Positions 8,252 to 16,785 of a stretch of 64,000 nt of DNA are shown here, piece by piece. Position numbers and translations under genes: made by a program. Below the pieces are notes generated by a model. The model searched no databases. It was not told the DNA's origin and saw only the letters and a list, made by a program, of their open reading frames with translations. Within the stretch, counting starts at the first letter, position 1, and each line of letters opens with the position of its first letter. The DNA is from Desulfobulbaceae bacterium (GTDB lineage: Bacteria > Desulfobacterota > Desulfobulbia > Desulfobulbales > Desulfocapsaceae): NCBI GenBank assembly GCA_003249645.1, contig QKIH01000107.1, forward strand, positions 21,769 through 85,768, given 5' to 3'.

Positions 8252-9718
8252 TCAGATCGTTCCGGTTTTTCCTGCTATGAATCTGCCTTCTCCAGCATTG
8301 CCCTTCACTTCACCTTTTTCCGCTATCAGCTTGCCGCGGAGAAAAACAAAATCCGGTGAAGAGACCGTGTTCATGTCCTGATAAAGACTGTAGTCAATCT
8401 TTAGTTCCTTGTGGGTTGCTCCGAGTTTGCGTTTTCCTGAAAGGTCGAAGATGGCAAGGTCTGCATCTGAACCGACGTTAATAGCGCCTTTCTGCGGATA
8501 CAGGCCGAAAATTTTGGCCGGATTTTCGCAAAGCTGTTTGACGATGCCGGTAAGGGTTGTGCGGCCGTCCATGAAGCCATGCTGAAGCATGATCGGCACC
8601 AAACATTCCATTCCGGGAACTCCGTTTGGTGCATTGAAGACCTTGTCCCACTGCGGCATCTTTTTAGAAGAATGGCTGGCTGCATGATCTGATGCGACAA
8701 CATCGATGAGCCCCTCGCTTACCGCCTGCCAGAGGCTTTCCTGGTCTTCAGGTTTGCGCAGAGGTGGCGACATTTTTGCAACCGCACCCATCTCGTCAAA
8801 CTTTTCCTCGTTCAGGAGCAGATAGTGAGGGCAGGTTTCGGTGTAGAATTTCTGGCCGTCCCACTGCTTGAACAGGCGGACGACATCAAGTGCTTTGGCG
8901 GTGCTCAGATGCGGCAGATAGGTGTCGCAGCCGGCAGTTTTTGCAAGACTTAAAAACCTGAAAACGGCCTCTGCCTCACTCAGTTCCGGGTGTGATGCGG
9001 CATAGTATTTCGGATGTTCTTTACCTTGAGCGATGAACTTCTCTTCCATGTAATCGATGAGTGCGCCGTTTTCAGCATGGGCAGCAAGCAGACCGCCGTT
9101 CTCAGCAACAACCGTCATGATTTTCAGGAGCTGCTCATCCTCAAGCATCATGCCGCGCTTGCGATAGGCCATGAATACCTTGAACGATGAAATGCCAAGC
9201 TCAATCATTGCCGGAATGGATTGTTCGCACTCTGCGACATCATCGGCCAGGAGGGTGCAGTGAAGACTGAAGTCGACAGTGCTGGTATCTTCGCCCTCTT
9301 TGACGAAGTCTTTCATCGCTTCGGCCAGCGGCTTGTCAACGCCCCATGCCTTAACGGAACCCACGTAGGGAATAAGGGTCGTGATGCCCTCGGCAGCGGC
9401 GGCCCTTGAAAGGGAGTTGATACGGTCGATGTAGACGGAGTGCAGATGGGCATCGATGATTCCAGGCAGCACATATCTGCCTTCAACATTGATGGTTTCC
9501 TTTGCGGCGAATTCTTCTTCAGGAGAGAGGATATCTGTTATCCTTTCTCCAGAAATGAGAAGAGTCGCAGGGGTGATTTTCCCACCGGTAACTACCATGC
9601 CGCCGGTAATTGCGGTATCTGCTTGTGGCATCGTTTGCATATTTTGGACACTATTCGGGTGTTCAATACGGGTGTATTGCAGTTGGCCGGACACATTGCT
9701 GTGCCCGGCTAATCTCAT
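8252..9718 (-). CDS. Dihydropyrimidinase / D-hydantoinase / allantoinase-like hydrolase
   Basis: A 488-residue cyclic amidohydrolase with all metal ligands of the hydantoinase group: H91 and H93 (DAHLH), carbamylated-lysine candidate K180 (FKVFMAY), H214 (LAAHAENG), H270 (LPHLST) and D344 (ASDHA). Such enzymes open hydantoin, dihydropyrimidine or allantoin rings at the amide bond. It follows the second molybdenum hydroxylase large subunit after 13 bases, so ring opening after hydroxylation is a natural pathway idea. The first about 28 residues before the conserved domain look unlike the family; ATG codons at 9640 or 9631 may be the true start, but no clear ribosome site decides. Exact substrate not determined by sequence. 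Confidence 0.88.
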   Translation of the reverse strand: MRLAGHSNVSGQLQYTRIEHPNSVQNMQTMPQADTAITGGMVVTGGKITPATLLISGERITDILSPEEEFAAKETINVEGRYVLPGIIDAHLHSVYIDRINSLSRAAAAEGITTLIPYVGSVKAWGVDKPLAEAMKDFVKEGEDTSTVDFSLHCTLLADDVAECEQSIPAMIELGISSFKVFMAYRKRGMMLEDEQLLKIMTVVAENGGLLAAHAENGALIDYMEEKFIAQGKEHPKYYAASHPELSEAEAVFRFLSLAKTAGCDTYLPHLSTAKALDVVRLFKQWDGQKFYTETCPHYLLLNEEKFDEMGAVAKMSPPLRKPEDQESLWQAVSEGLIDVVASDHAASHSSKKMPQWDKVFNAPNGVPGMECLVPIMLQHGFMDGRTTLTGIVKQLCENPAKIFGLYPQKGAINVGSDADLAIFDLSGKRKLGATHKELKIDYSLYQDMNTVSSPDFVFLRGKLIAEKGEVKGNAGEGRFIAGKTGTI

Positions 9719-9731
9719 TGTTTGATTGTTT

Positions 9732-12026
9732 CTACTTGTTGTTTAACGCCTTGAGGATGGCCTCGGGAGATGCGGGCAGATCGTTTATCGGGGCGCCGAT
9801 AGCATCGCAGACAGCATTGACAAAGGCTGGCGCCGAGGGGACCGAGGATGGTTCTCCAAGGCCCTTTGCGCCAAATGGTCCAAGACCGCCTCCCGATTCA
9901 ATCATGTCGGTTTGCATTTCGGGGACATCCATGGTGGTAGGAATGAGATAGGTGGCAAGATTCGGATTAAGGGTTTTTCCCTTGTCGTATTTTATTCCTT
10001 CCATCATTCCATAACCAAGACCATAGATGGCCCCACCTTCGATCTGTCCTTCAGCACTCAGCTTGTTCACTGCCTGTCCTGCATCGTAGCAGGATACATA
10101 TTTAAGCAGTTTTGCTTCGCCCGTGTCGGTATTTACTGCAACTTCCACCGCGTGTGATCCAAAGGTGAAGTCGGCAAAAACCTGGCCCTGGCCGGAAGTA
10201 AAATCCATAAACTCACGTGCCGGGGCATTAAACTGGGCAAGGTTGAACAGCTCTACACCGTCTGATGCACAGATTTTTACAAGCTGCTGGAGCGGCATGT
10301 TTTTCTCTGGCGCCGACTCAACAATTACCTGGTGATCAATCAGATCAAGCTCTTCGATTGAAACCTCAAGATACTTGGCCGCGGTGGTGAGTAAATTCTC
10401 ACGGATAGCTTTAGAGGCTTTCAGCGTGGCATTACCGGACATGTATAACATTCTTGTTGCTGTGGTTGTGCCGGCAAGCGGCGTCAGAGAGGTGTCACCG
10501 AAATAAACGGTGACATCATCCATGTCGACACCGAGCACTTCTGCCGCGATGGAAGCAAGTGAAGATGTCTGACCGCAGCCGATATCCTGGACGCCGCAGC
10601 GGATAACCACACTGCCGTCAAGCTCGATTGACACATAAGAACGGGAGGTGTCATGGAGGAAGGTCATGCGGCCATAGCTCATCATGGAAGATGCCATGCC
10701 CTGTCCGATAAGGATGTTCGGCTTGTCGGAGATAGTCTTTTCTCCAAGCATCTCCATAACTTTGATGCCTGTCGCCTCTGTTTCGACTGCATTTTCCAGC
10801 ACACGTCCAGTTGCCAGGGCATCTCCCTTATGCAGATAATTCTTACGGCGAAATTCGAGTGGGTCCATACCCAGTGCTTTGGCAGCCTCATTCATCTGAC
10901 GCTCGTAAGCGAAGCAGACCTGGGCGCCGCCGAATCCACGGTTGGCACTGGCAAAGGTGTTGTTGGTCAGTACGGTTCTGGTATCAACTTTAACCGTTTC
11001 AGAGTCATACGGTCCAACCGCTTTGACTGTTGAGTAAAGGAGAATCCACGGGCTCAGGTAGACGTAGGCTCCTGCATCGGAGAGGATGTCCACCTGCTGG
11101 GCAACGATCTTGCCGTCTTTGGTAACACCGGTTTTATACTCCATCGTATAGGCGTGACGCTTGCCGTGGGAGATAAGGGATTCTTCCCTTGTCCAGGTCA
11201 TTGCGCATGGTTTTCCTGTCTTGAAGACTACCAGTGCGAGATAAGTTTCAACCGTGATGTCTTCCTTGCCGCCGAATCCACCGCCGACCATCGGGGCAAT
11301 GACCCTGACCCTGTTCTGGGCAATGCCGAGAACCTCTGCAATTCCCCTGAAGTGCTCAATAACCTGGGTTGATGCGCGAATGGTGATAACGCCGTCTTCT
11401 CCAAGCCAGGCGGTACCGCATTCCGGTTCCATATAGATGTGGTCGACCTGGGGCACAGTGTAGGTGTTCTCGATGATCAGGTCTGCCTTGGCAAAACCTT
11501 CTTCTACGTTTCCTTTTCTGACCTTGTACTGACAGACAAGGTTAGTGTCGTCTTCGCCTACAAGGTACGCGCCGGGCTTAAGTGCCTCTGCCGGGTCAAA
11601 GACGCCCTCGAGTTCTTCGTATTCGACCTTGATCAGCTTGAGAGCTTCGTCGCAGATCTCTGGTGTCTCGGCAGCTACGATGGCAACTGCCTCGCCGTAA
11701 AAACGGACTTTCTTGTCGGCAAGTACCCTGTACAACCCTTCAAATCCGCCTACTGTGTGAGTTTGACCGAATTTGGTAACGGTTTCGTTGTTCGGAACAT
11801 CCTTTGCGGTAAGAACGATTTCTACCCCCGCGAGTGCCTCAGCTGCACTGGTGTCGATGCTGACCAATTTGGCGGCGGCATGGGCGCTTCTCAGCGCTTT
11901 GACATACAGCATGCCGGGGATTTCATTGTCGCCGGCGTAGTTGGTCTTGCCAAGCACTTTCTCCCATGCATCGTGTCTCGGCATGGGTTTTCCAATAATG
12001 CGAAAATTTTTATCTTTATAGGACAT
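9732..12026 (-). CDS. Xanthine dehydrogenase-family molybdopterin-binding (large) subunit (set 2)
   Basis: Catalytic subunit of 764 residues for a second molybdenum hydroxylase. It keeps the canonical GGGFGGK loop (248-254), the YMEPE substrate-channel motif near 199, and the general-base Glu in GAKGLGE (E725). N-terminal a/b hammerhead domain about 20-130, then the two Mo-pterin-binding domains. The ATG at 12026 has GGGAG seven bases upstream. Gene order in this set is FAD-FeS-large, the reverse arrangement of set 1 (large-FAD-FeS). It is only moderately similar to the set 1 subunit, so the two enzymes are not a recent duplication and probably act on different substrates or successive steps. 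Confidence 0.93.
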   Translation of the reverse strand: MSYKDKNFRIIGKPMPRHDAWEKVLGKTNYAGDNEIPGMLYVKALRSAHAAAKLVSIDTSAAEALAGVEIVLTAKDVPNNETVTKFGQTHTVGGFEGLYRVLADKKVRFYGEAVAIVAAETPEICDEALKLIKVEYEELEGVFDPAEALKPGAYLVGEDDTNLVCQYKVRKGNVEEGFAKADLIIENTYTVPQVDHIYMEPECGTAWLGEDGVITIRASTQVIEHFRGIAEVLGIAQNRVRVIAPMVGGGFGGKEDITVETYLALVVFKTGKPCAMTWTREESLISHGKRHAYTMEYKTGVTKDGKIVAQQVDILSDAGAYVYLSPWILLYSTVKAVGPYDSETVKVDTRTVLTNNTFASANRGFGGAQVCFAYERQMNEAAKALGMDPLEFRRKNYLHKGDALATGRVLENAVETEATGIKVMEMLGEKTISDKPNILIGQGMASSMMSYGRMTFLHDTSRSYVSIELDGSVVIRCGVQDIGCGQTSSLASIAAEVLGVDMDDVTVYFGDTSLTPLAGTTTATRMLYMSGNATLKASKAIRENLLTTAAKYLEVSIEELDLIDHQVIVESAPEKNMPLQQLVKICASDGVELFNLAQFNAPAREFMDFTSGQGQVFADFTFGSHAVEVAVNTDTGEAKLLKYVSCYDAGQAVNKLSAEGQIEGGAIYGLGYGMMEGIKYDKGKTLNPNLATYLIPTTMDVPEMQTDMIESGGGLGPFGAKGLGEPSSVPSAPAFVNAVCDAIGAPINDLPASPEAILKALNNK

Positions 12027-12041
12027 GAATGGACTCCCTGA

Positions 12042-12509
12042 CTATTGTTGTTTTTTCGCTGCACTATCGATTGCGTCGACTATCTTCTGATACCCGGTGC
12101 AGCGGCAGAGATTACCTGACATGCCTTCACGGATTTCATCTCTGGACGGTGATGGATTTTTTTCAAGAAAGGCGGTGGCGGAAAGAACCATTCCGGCAGT
12201 GCAGTAACCGCACTGGATAGCTCCGCAGTTCACAAATGCCTCCTGCATTGCTGACGGGTTTTCTTTTGTTCCAAGTCCTTTTAAAGTTGTAATTTCAGTT
12301 CCGTCTGCCGAAGGGGCAAGAACCAGACAGCTGTTTACTGCTTTGCCGTCCATGATAACCGTGCAGACACCACAGTCGCCGTCGCTGCAGCCGTCTTTTA
12401 CTTCCTTGGCTTTTGCGCCGTCCCGGAGAGCACTGAGAAGAGACTGGGTTGGCCCTACTTCAAGCTTTTTCAGTTTACCGTTAAGGGTAATTTCTATTTG
12501 TATACTCAT
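12042..12509 (-). CDS. Xanthine dehydrogenase-family [2Fe-2S] subunit (set 2)
   Basis: A 155-residue electron-transfer subunit. First [2Fe-2S] cluster ligands are C41, C46, C49 and C61; the second cluster ligands are C100, C103, C135 and C137 (CGYC and CRC). An AAGGAG site lies eight bases before the ATG. It is 12 bases behind the FAD subunit gene and 15 bases ahead of the large subunit gene, and works with both in the second hydroxylase. Spacing of the first cluster (C-x4-C-x2-C-x11-C) is standard. The sequence CSDGDCGVC replaces CGTGECGAC of the set 1 paralogue, again showing the two sets diverged long ago. Confidence 0.93.
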   Translation of the reverse strand: MSIQIEITLNGKLKKLEVGPTQSLLSALRDGAKAKEVKDGCSDGDCGVCTVIMDGKAVNSCLVLAPSADGTEITTLKGLGTKENPSAMQEAFVNCGAIQCGYCTAGMVLSATAFLEKNPSPSRDEIREGMSGNLCRCTGYQKIVDAIDSAAKKQQ

Positions 12510-12521
12510 TATGCTTACTCC

Positions 12522-13376
12522 TTAAGCGAATGCATCGGTTAATGCTCGTGCCAGAATGTTGGCTGCAACGTGGCGGCGGTAATCGGCAGATCCGCGAATA
12601 TCGCTGATTGGCGAGATGTCTGCCTGAACGGCTTCACAGCAGTCTGTTATAAACTGGTTGTCAAAAGGTTTTCCTTTGGCTGCTTTTTCAACAGAAACAG
12701 CCCGCAGGGGAACCGGGGCGACAGCGCCGAAGGCCACGGCAATATCGTGGCAGATGTTGTCTTCTCTGTCGATAATGACTGACATATTGGCAACTGAGAT
12801 GGCTGCGCCGCTTCTCTGTCCAACCTTGGCAAAACGACTCCAGATTCCGGATTGAGGTGTTGTGAAACTGAATCCGGTGATTATTTCGTCGTTTCCTCGC
12901 TCGGTGATTTTGTAGCCCTTGAAAAAGGAGGTGAGCGGAACCTGTCTGGTTAAGCCGTCGTTTGAGATGAGATGTACATCGGCATCAAGGGTCAGTAGGA
13001 CAGGTGCAGTATCGGCACTCGGAGAAGCGTTGGCGATGTTCCCGCCTATGGTTGCTCTGTTTCTTGTAAGCGGTGAGCCCAGGCTTTTTGCGGCGCTGGC
13101 TAATACGGAGCATTTCTCTATGATCAAGTCGCTTTCGAGGAGATCAGCCATGGTTACCGCGGCGCCAATGAGTATGCGGCCACCTTCTTCTTTAATCTCT
13201 TGAAACTCATTCAGCTTCGAGATGTCCAACAGGGCAGTCGGATACGGTGCTCCCCGCCTTGCGGCTGGAATAAAATCAGTTGTACCGGCAACGGTCTTGA
13301 AACCTGTCGGTAACTGTCCAAGTAGGTCGGTGAACTCACTGTAAGACCGAGGACGAAAGTATTTTACTTCACTCAC
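12522..13376 (-). CDS. Xanthine dehydrogenase-family FAD-binding subunit (set 2)
   Basis: Medium subunit of 284 residues with FAD motifs AGTTDF (30-35, Gly-to-Thr change against the usual AGGTDL) and TIGGNIANASPSAD (109-122), and the C-terminal flavoprotein domain ending in DIRGSADYRR. The GTG at 13376 is chosen as start because a strong AAAGGAG site lies six to seven bases upstream; a longer in-frame version to 13418 adds residues unlike the family. This is the promoter-proximal gene of the eight-gene run down to the regulator at 4321. A probable minus-strand promoter and a GTTAAC palindrome lie about 160-205 bases upstream. Confidence 0.93.
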   Translation of the reverse strand: MSEVKYFRPRSYSEFTDLLGQLPTGFKTVAGTTDFIPAARRGAPYPTALLDISKLNEFQEIKEEGGRILIGAAVTMADLLESDLIIEKCSVLASAAKSLGSPLTRNRATIGGNIANASPSADTAPVLLTLDADVHLISNDGLTRQVPLTSFFKGYKITERGNDEIITGFSFTTPQSGIWSRFAKVGQRSGAAISVANMSVIIDREDNICHDIAVAFGAVAPVPLRAVSVEKAAKGKPFDNQFITDCCEAVQADISPISDIRGSADYRRHVAANILARALTDAFA

Positions 13377-13532
13377 TGTATTCTCCTTTTGAGATGGTCG
13401 TGATCGTGTGGCACCCAAAATTTGCTGCCATAGCTTTTAAGTTCTTTATTCTGAAGGTGTAACAGGTTGCCTGCTGTTTTTGTTATGGCGAACTTCTGTA
13501 AAACACCTTGTTTGTTGACTCTTAACTTTTTA

Positions 13533-13581
13533 GTTAACTTAATCGTAGGTACACTATACATTAAAGTACACTCACAGTGAA
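13533..13581 (-). promoter_or_regulatory. Candidate promoter and GTTAAC palindrome for the hydroxylase operon
   Basis: On the minus strand a -35-like TTCACT (13581-13576) and a -10-like TATAGT (13558-13553) are 17 bases apart. The palindromic motif aGTTAACTt (13532-13540) lies just downstream, close to the expected transcription start, where a repressor would block initiation. The start codon of the first gene is at 13376, giving a leader of roughly 170 bases. Seen by eye only; the -35 box is weak. Confidence 0.4.
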
Positions 13582-13750
13582 CACTTTTTTCATTGGCTTG
13601 ATGTATGATTAAAATGACCATGTGATTAAGTGGTTGTAAATAGGTTGTTATGTGTGTATTTTGTTTGTTGTGTTTTTTTCTCAGGGTTAACAAAAGCTGG
13701 TTTGAATCGCGGTTCAGTGAATTTAAAGTTCATTATAGCTTTACTTTTGT

Positions 13751-13780
13751 TTGACAAAGCAAGAATAGGGTGTGTACTAT
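13751..13780 (+). promoter_or_regulatory. Sigma-70-type promoter for the racemase gene
   Basis: TTGACA (13751-13756) and TACTAT (13775-13780) are separated by 18 bases, about 70 bases before the ATG at 13851. The -35 box is a perfect consensus. A GTTAACAAAA motif at 13686-13695 lies upstream. The 474-base region 13377-13850 holds these divergent control signals and no gene. Confidence 0.55.
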
Positions 13781-13850
13781 TGGTGAACTTTTATTTTAGC
13801 TTTCTAATATCCACTAAACTCAAAAAATCAAATCATAATAAGCGACGCTC

Positions 13851-14570
13851 ATGGAAACTATAGGCATTCTTGGCGGAATGGGACCGATGGCCACGGTAAA
13901 TTTAACTCAGGCGATAGTAGAAAATACTCTGGCCGATACTGATCAGCAGCATCCGCCTGTAATCGTTGACTCGAATACGCGAATCGCAGACAGGACTGCT
14001 TTTCTACTAGGCCGTTCAGCTTTAGATCCCAGACCGGAGATGTTGCTGGCAGCTGCCAGGTTAGAGAAGTCAGGTGTTTCCTGTATCGTTATGCCGTGTA
14101 ATACAGCGCATGCTTTCTATGATGATATTGCGGCTGGGACTAAAACGGAGGTTCTCCACATGATTGAAGAGACGGCCTGTTGGATACAAAAAAAATATCC
14201 GGGGCAGAAAAAGATCGGCGTTCTTGCGACTCAGGGAACCTACAATGCCAACGTGTATAAAGCTGGTCTGGAAAAATATGGTCTGGAGCAGATTGTGCCG
14301 GACATGGAAGGGCAGATGGCTGTTACCAGCCTGATCTATGATGGTATCAAGGCGAACAGGTTTGATTTTGATATGACGGATTACAGGGGCGCCATTGATA
14401 GAATGAGAAATGAACACCAGGTTGATGTGATCATTCTGGGTTGCACAGAGTTGTCTGTTGCCCATAGATTACACAAGGTTGCCGGTATTTTTGCCGACCC
14501 GTTGCAGGTAGTTGCAAGAGTCGCCATTGAAAGGGTTGGCGGCAGGGTCACCTGTGAAATTCATCAGTAA
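13851..14570 (+). CDS. Aspartate/glutamate racemase family protein (RacD/YgeA-like)
   Basis: A 239-residue cofactor-independent racemase. The two catalytic cysteines of the family are present: C83 in MPCNTAH and C198 in LGCTEL, one in each pseudo-symmetric half. The N-terminal GILGGMGP motif is typical of aspartate racemases and of E. coli YgeA, a broad-specificity amino-acid racemase whose gene also lies near a purine/hydantoinase-type locus in that organism. Hydantoin racemases belong to the same superfamily but carry different cysteine motifs, so amino acid rather than hydantoin racemisation is the better guess. Transcribed divergently from the molybdenum hydroxylase operon. Cytoplasmic. 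Confidence 0.88.
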   Translation: METIGILGGMGPMATVNLTQAIVENTLADTDQQHPPVIVDSNTRIADRTAFLLGRSALDPRPEMLLAAARLEKSGVSCIVMPCNTAHAFYDDIAAGTKTEVLHMIEETACWIQKKYPGQKKIGVLATQGTYNANVYKAGLEKYGLEQIVPDMEGQMAVTSLIYDGIKANRFDFDMTDYRGAIDRMRNEHQVDVIILGCTELSVAHRLHKVAGIFADPLQVVARVAIERVGGRVTCEIHQ

Positions 14571-14649
14571 CCTTAACTTTTGGCTAATTTTGAAATCGTT
14601 GAGGTTCTAAGTGGCAAGGCTAAAAATATTCCATTTTTTGTAAGCTCTA

Positions 14650-14990
14650 CCAACTGAAAAGACGGTTCTGGAATATGCTGGGTCATTGCAGCTATAAAAT
14701 CCTGCGGGGTAAAGATTTGAAAGATTTTCTTATTCTTCCCACGAGCCATCTTTGAATGGTAGAGAACTGTGTAGGTCTTCTCGAAATATTTCAATTTTTC
14801 CAAAGAAAATGTATTACGGATTATATACTGGAAGAGGTTTTCAATGCCGTTTTGGTCGTCTGGTTTAATTCGAACTTCACTGTGTACGTTAAAATTTCGA
14901 CACATGCTGCCAGGCCATCAACATCTTGATAAATGCATTATTGATCAGCCCTCTTTCTTGAGCATCTTCAGCACATGGGCCCGGAACAGT
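14650..14990 (-). pseudogene. Remnant of an IS91-type (Y2) transposase
   Basis: Translating the minus strand gives pieces of a Y2-transposase-like protein in three frames: FRAHVLKMLKKEG (about 14989-14951), then LINNAFIKMLMAWQH (about 14948-14905), then a run from CRNFNVHSEVRIKPDD (ATG-proximal, 14899 downward) through YIIRNTFS, VLYHSKM and MTQHIPEPSFQLV to about 14650. Normal IS91-group transposases have these motifs in one frame and continue with RYYGYYSN, which is absent. At least two frameshifts and loss of both ends make it a dead fragment. No flanking IS ends or target repeats were found. It marks past insertion beside the catabolic locus. Confidence 0.7.
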
Positions 14991-15054
14991 ATCAGCATAA
15001 AGAAGAGAAATAATAATCTCTTTTTGATTATTCACTGTTGTTTCATCATATATT

Positions 15055-15187
15055 AACCAAGCAGTTGGTTATAAAAATCTTTCAAGATTGCACAATGCGT
15101 TTAAGGACACCTGGTGCTTTTGAGAAGTAGTATGCAGAGGGGAAGTTGAGCATATATAACCGCTGGTGTTTATGTAACTAACGGTTA
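15055..15187. repeat. Inverted repeats upstream of the EFR1-TetR operon
   Basis: Two dyads are visible: TAACCAA-GCAG-TTGGTTA (15055-15072) and ATAACCG (15155-15161) matched by CGGTTAT (15181-15187) with a 19-base spacer. They lie 240 to 125 bases before the ATG at 15311 and could be operator sites, for example for the TetR protein encoded downstream. The rest of 14991-15310 shows no gene. Confidence 0.4.
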
Positions 15188-15310
15188 TGTTTTGTTTTGA
15201 CATTGTAACGCGATTGATGTATTGGGTTCGGTAACCGGTGGTTGTTTTATGACTTCCGGTTGGGTGCTGAAATGAGGTGAAGCTGAATGTATTAAAGGTG
15301 GAGGGTTCAT

Positions 15311-16111
15311 ATGAACATAGAAAGGGTGAAGGTTGCGGGTTTTTCACCAACAGGAACTACAATGAAGGTTCTTGAAGGAATTGTGGCAGGGATTGGCTGG
15401 GATAAGGTCGAAATACTTGATATAACTTTACAAGAGTGTAGAAGGAGGTATCTTCGAGTTAATGAAAAAGATCTTCTTGTGGTTGGAGTCCCTGTTTATA
15501 TGGGGCGGGTACCGGCATTGCTTGAAAATTGGCTTCAATCAATCCAGGCCCAGAACACCCCTGTAGTGTGCGTAGTTGTTTACGGGAACCGTGCATATGA
15601 AGACGCCTTGCTTGAATTGAGTGACACGCTTGAACAATGCGGCTGTATAACTATTGCCGGTGCTGCGTTTATTGGTGAGCATTCTTTTGCCGATGAGAAA
15701 TTTGATGTGGCACTTGGGAGACCTGATGAAAAGGATATGGCTGCATCCAGCAATTTTGGTATGAAAATCAGGGAGAAGCTAGAGAAGATTCCTGTCATTT
15801 CTGAGGAAGCAAGAGTTACCCTGCCAGGAAACTTTCCATATGGCGGTATAACAAAACTATGGGACGTTGACTTTATTGAGGTTCAGGAAGGTTGTATCCA
15901 GTGTGGTCTCTGTGCAGAAAAGTGTCCGACAGGCGCAATAGACCCAAAAGAAAGCTCCCGAATCAATATAAGTGAGTGCATTACCTGTTGTAGTTGTATA
16001 AAGGTTTGCCCGGAAAGTGTCCGAAAGATTAAGGAGGGACCTGTGCATGATGCCCAACACAGGTTGTATGATAATTTCAGAGAACCAAAGAAAGCAGAAT
16101 GTTTTGTATAG
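15311..16111 (+). CDS. EFR1-family flavodoxin-like/ferredoxin protein
   Basis: A 266-residue protein. Residues 1-165 form a flavodoxin-like domain (SPTGTT phosphate loop at 12-17, VPVYMGRVPA at about 60-69), and residues about 190-240 contain two [4Fe-4S] motifs: C195-C198-C201-C205 and C223-C226-C229-C233, in CIQCGLCAEKCP and CITCCSCIKVCP. This EFR1 architecture should shuttle low-potential electrons from FMN to ferredoxin-type clusters. GGAGG precedes the ATG. It is 47 bases ahead of a TetR-type regulator gene and probably forms an operon with it. Electron partner for the nearby hydroxylases is possible but not shown. Confidence 0.85.
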   Translation: MNIERVKVAGFSPTGTTMKVLEGIVAGIGWDKVEILDITLQECRRRYLRVNEKDLLVVGVPVYMGRVPALLENWLQSIQAQNTPVVCVVVYGNRAYEDALLELSDTLEQCGCITIAGAAFIGEHSFADEKFDVALGRPDEKDMAASSNFGMKIREKLEKIPVISEEARVTLPGNFPYGGITKLWDVDFIEVQEGCIQCGLCAEKCPTGAIDPKESSRINISECITCCSCIKVCPESVRKIKEGPVHDAQHRLYDNFREPKKAECFV

Positions 16112-16158
16112 GACTAGGAGATCCTGGTAAGAAAGATTTATAAATTTCAGGGTGTAAG

Positions 16159-16785
16159 ATGGGCATTGCCGAAAGAAAAAAGAGAGAAAAACAACAGAGA
16201 AGAAATGAAATAATTTCAGCGGCAAAGAAGTTGTTTTTTTCAGGATCATACGAAGATGTGACCATGAATCAGATTGCAGATGAGGCTGAGCTGAATAAAG
16301 CCACTCTGTATTTATATTTTAAAAATAAAGAAGCCCTGTTTGCTGAGCTGGTCTTCATGGGAGTGCAAATACTTAAGGAAATGTTTCTGGAGTGCAAGAC
16401 AGAAAATATCACGGGTGGTGAGCAAGTGATGCGTATGGGCAGTGCCTACTATCGTTTTGCGAAAGATTACCCTGAATATCTCCGTCTCATTACTTTTTAT
16501 GGCACAGAAAGGTTTTCAAAAGAAAAACCCTATGGAGATGAAATAGGCAGCGGCTATGGTGTGTGCCGCCTTATTCTGCAGGATGCCATTGAGGGAGGTA
16601 TTAATGATGGATCAGTCAGGGGTGATCTTGATCCTTTTCTTACCTCAATGTATATGATGATATCTTTCATGGGGGTTCTCTCTATGGAAGACAAATGGAG
16701 AAGGGTGATTGAAGGGCAGGATTACTCTTATGAATATTTTGTAGCTGAGTTTTTCAATTTCATAAGGCCAACCATTTCCCGGTAA
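16159..16785 (+). CDS. TetR/AcrR-family transcriptional regulator
   Basis: A 208-residue regulator with an N-terminal TetR helix-turn-helix (about residues 10-60; ISAAKKLFFSGSYEDVTM followed by IADEAELNKATLYLYFKNK) and a helical C-terminal ligand domain, which has a segment similar to the TetR_C domains of fatty-acid or solvent-responsive regulators (YYRFAKDYPEYLRLI). It is encoded directly behind the EFR1 gene and probably controls that operon and perhaps the ABC transporter starting at 17738. Ligand unknown. Confidence 0.9.
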   Translation: MGIAERKKREKQQRRNEIISAAKKLFFSGSYEDVTMNQIADEAELNKATLYLYFKNKEALFAELVFMGVQILKEMFLECKTENITGGEQVMRMGSAYYRFAKDYPEYLRLITFYGTERFSKEKPYGDEIGSGYGVCRLILQDAIEGGINDGSVRGDLDPFLTSMYMMISFMGVLSMEDKWRRVIEGQDYSYEYFVAEFFNFIRPTISR

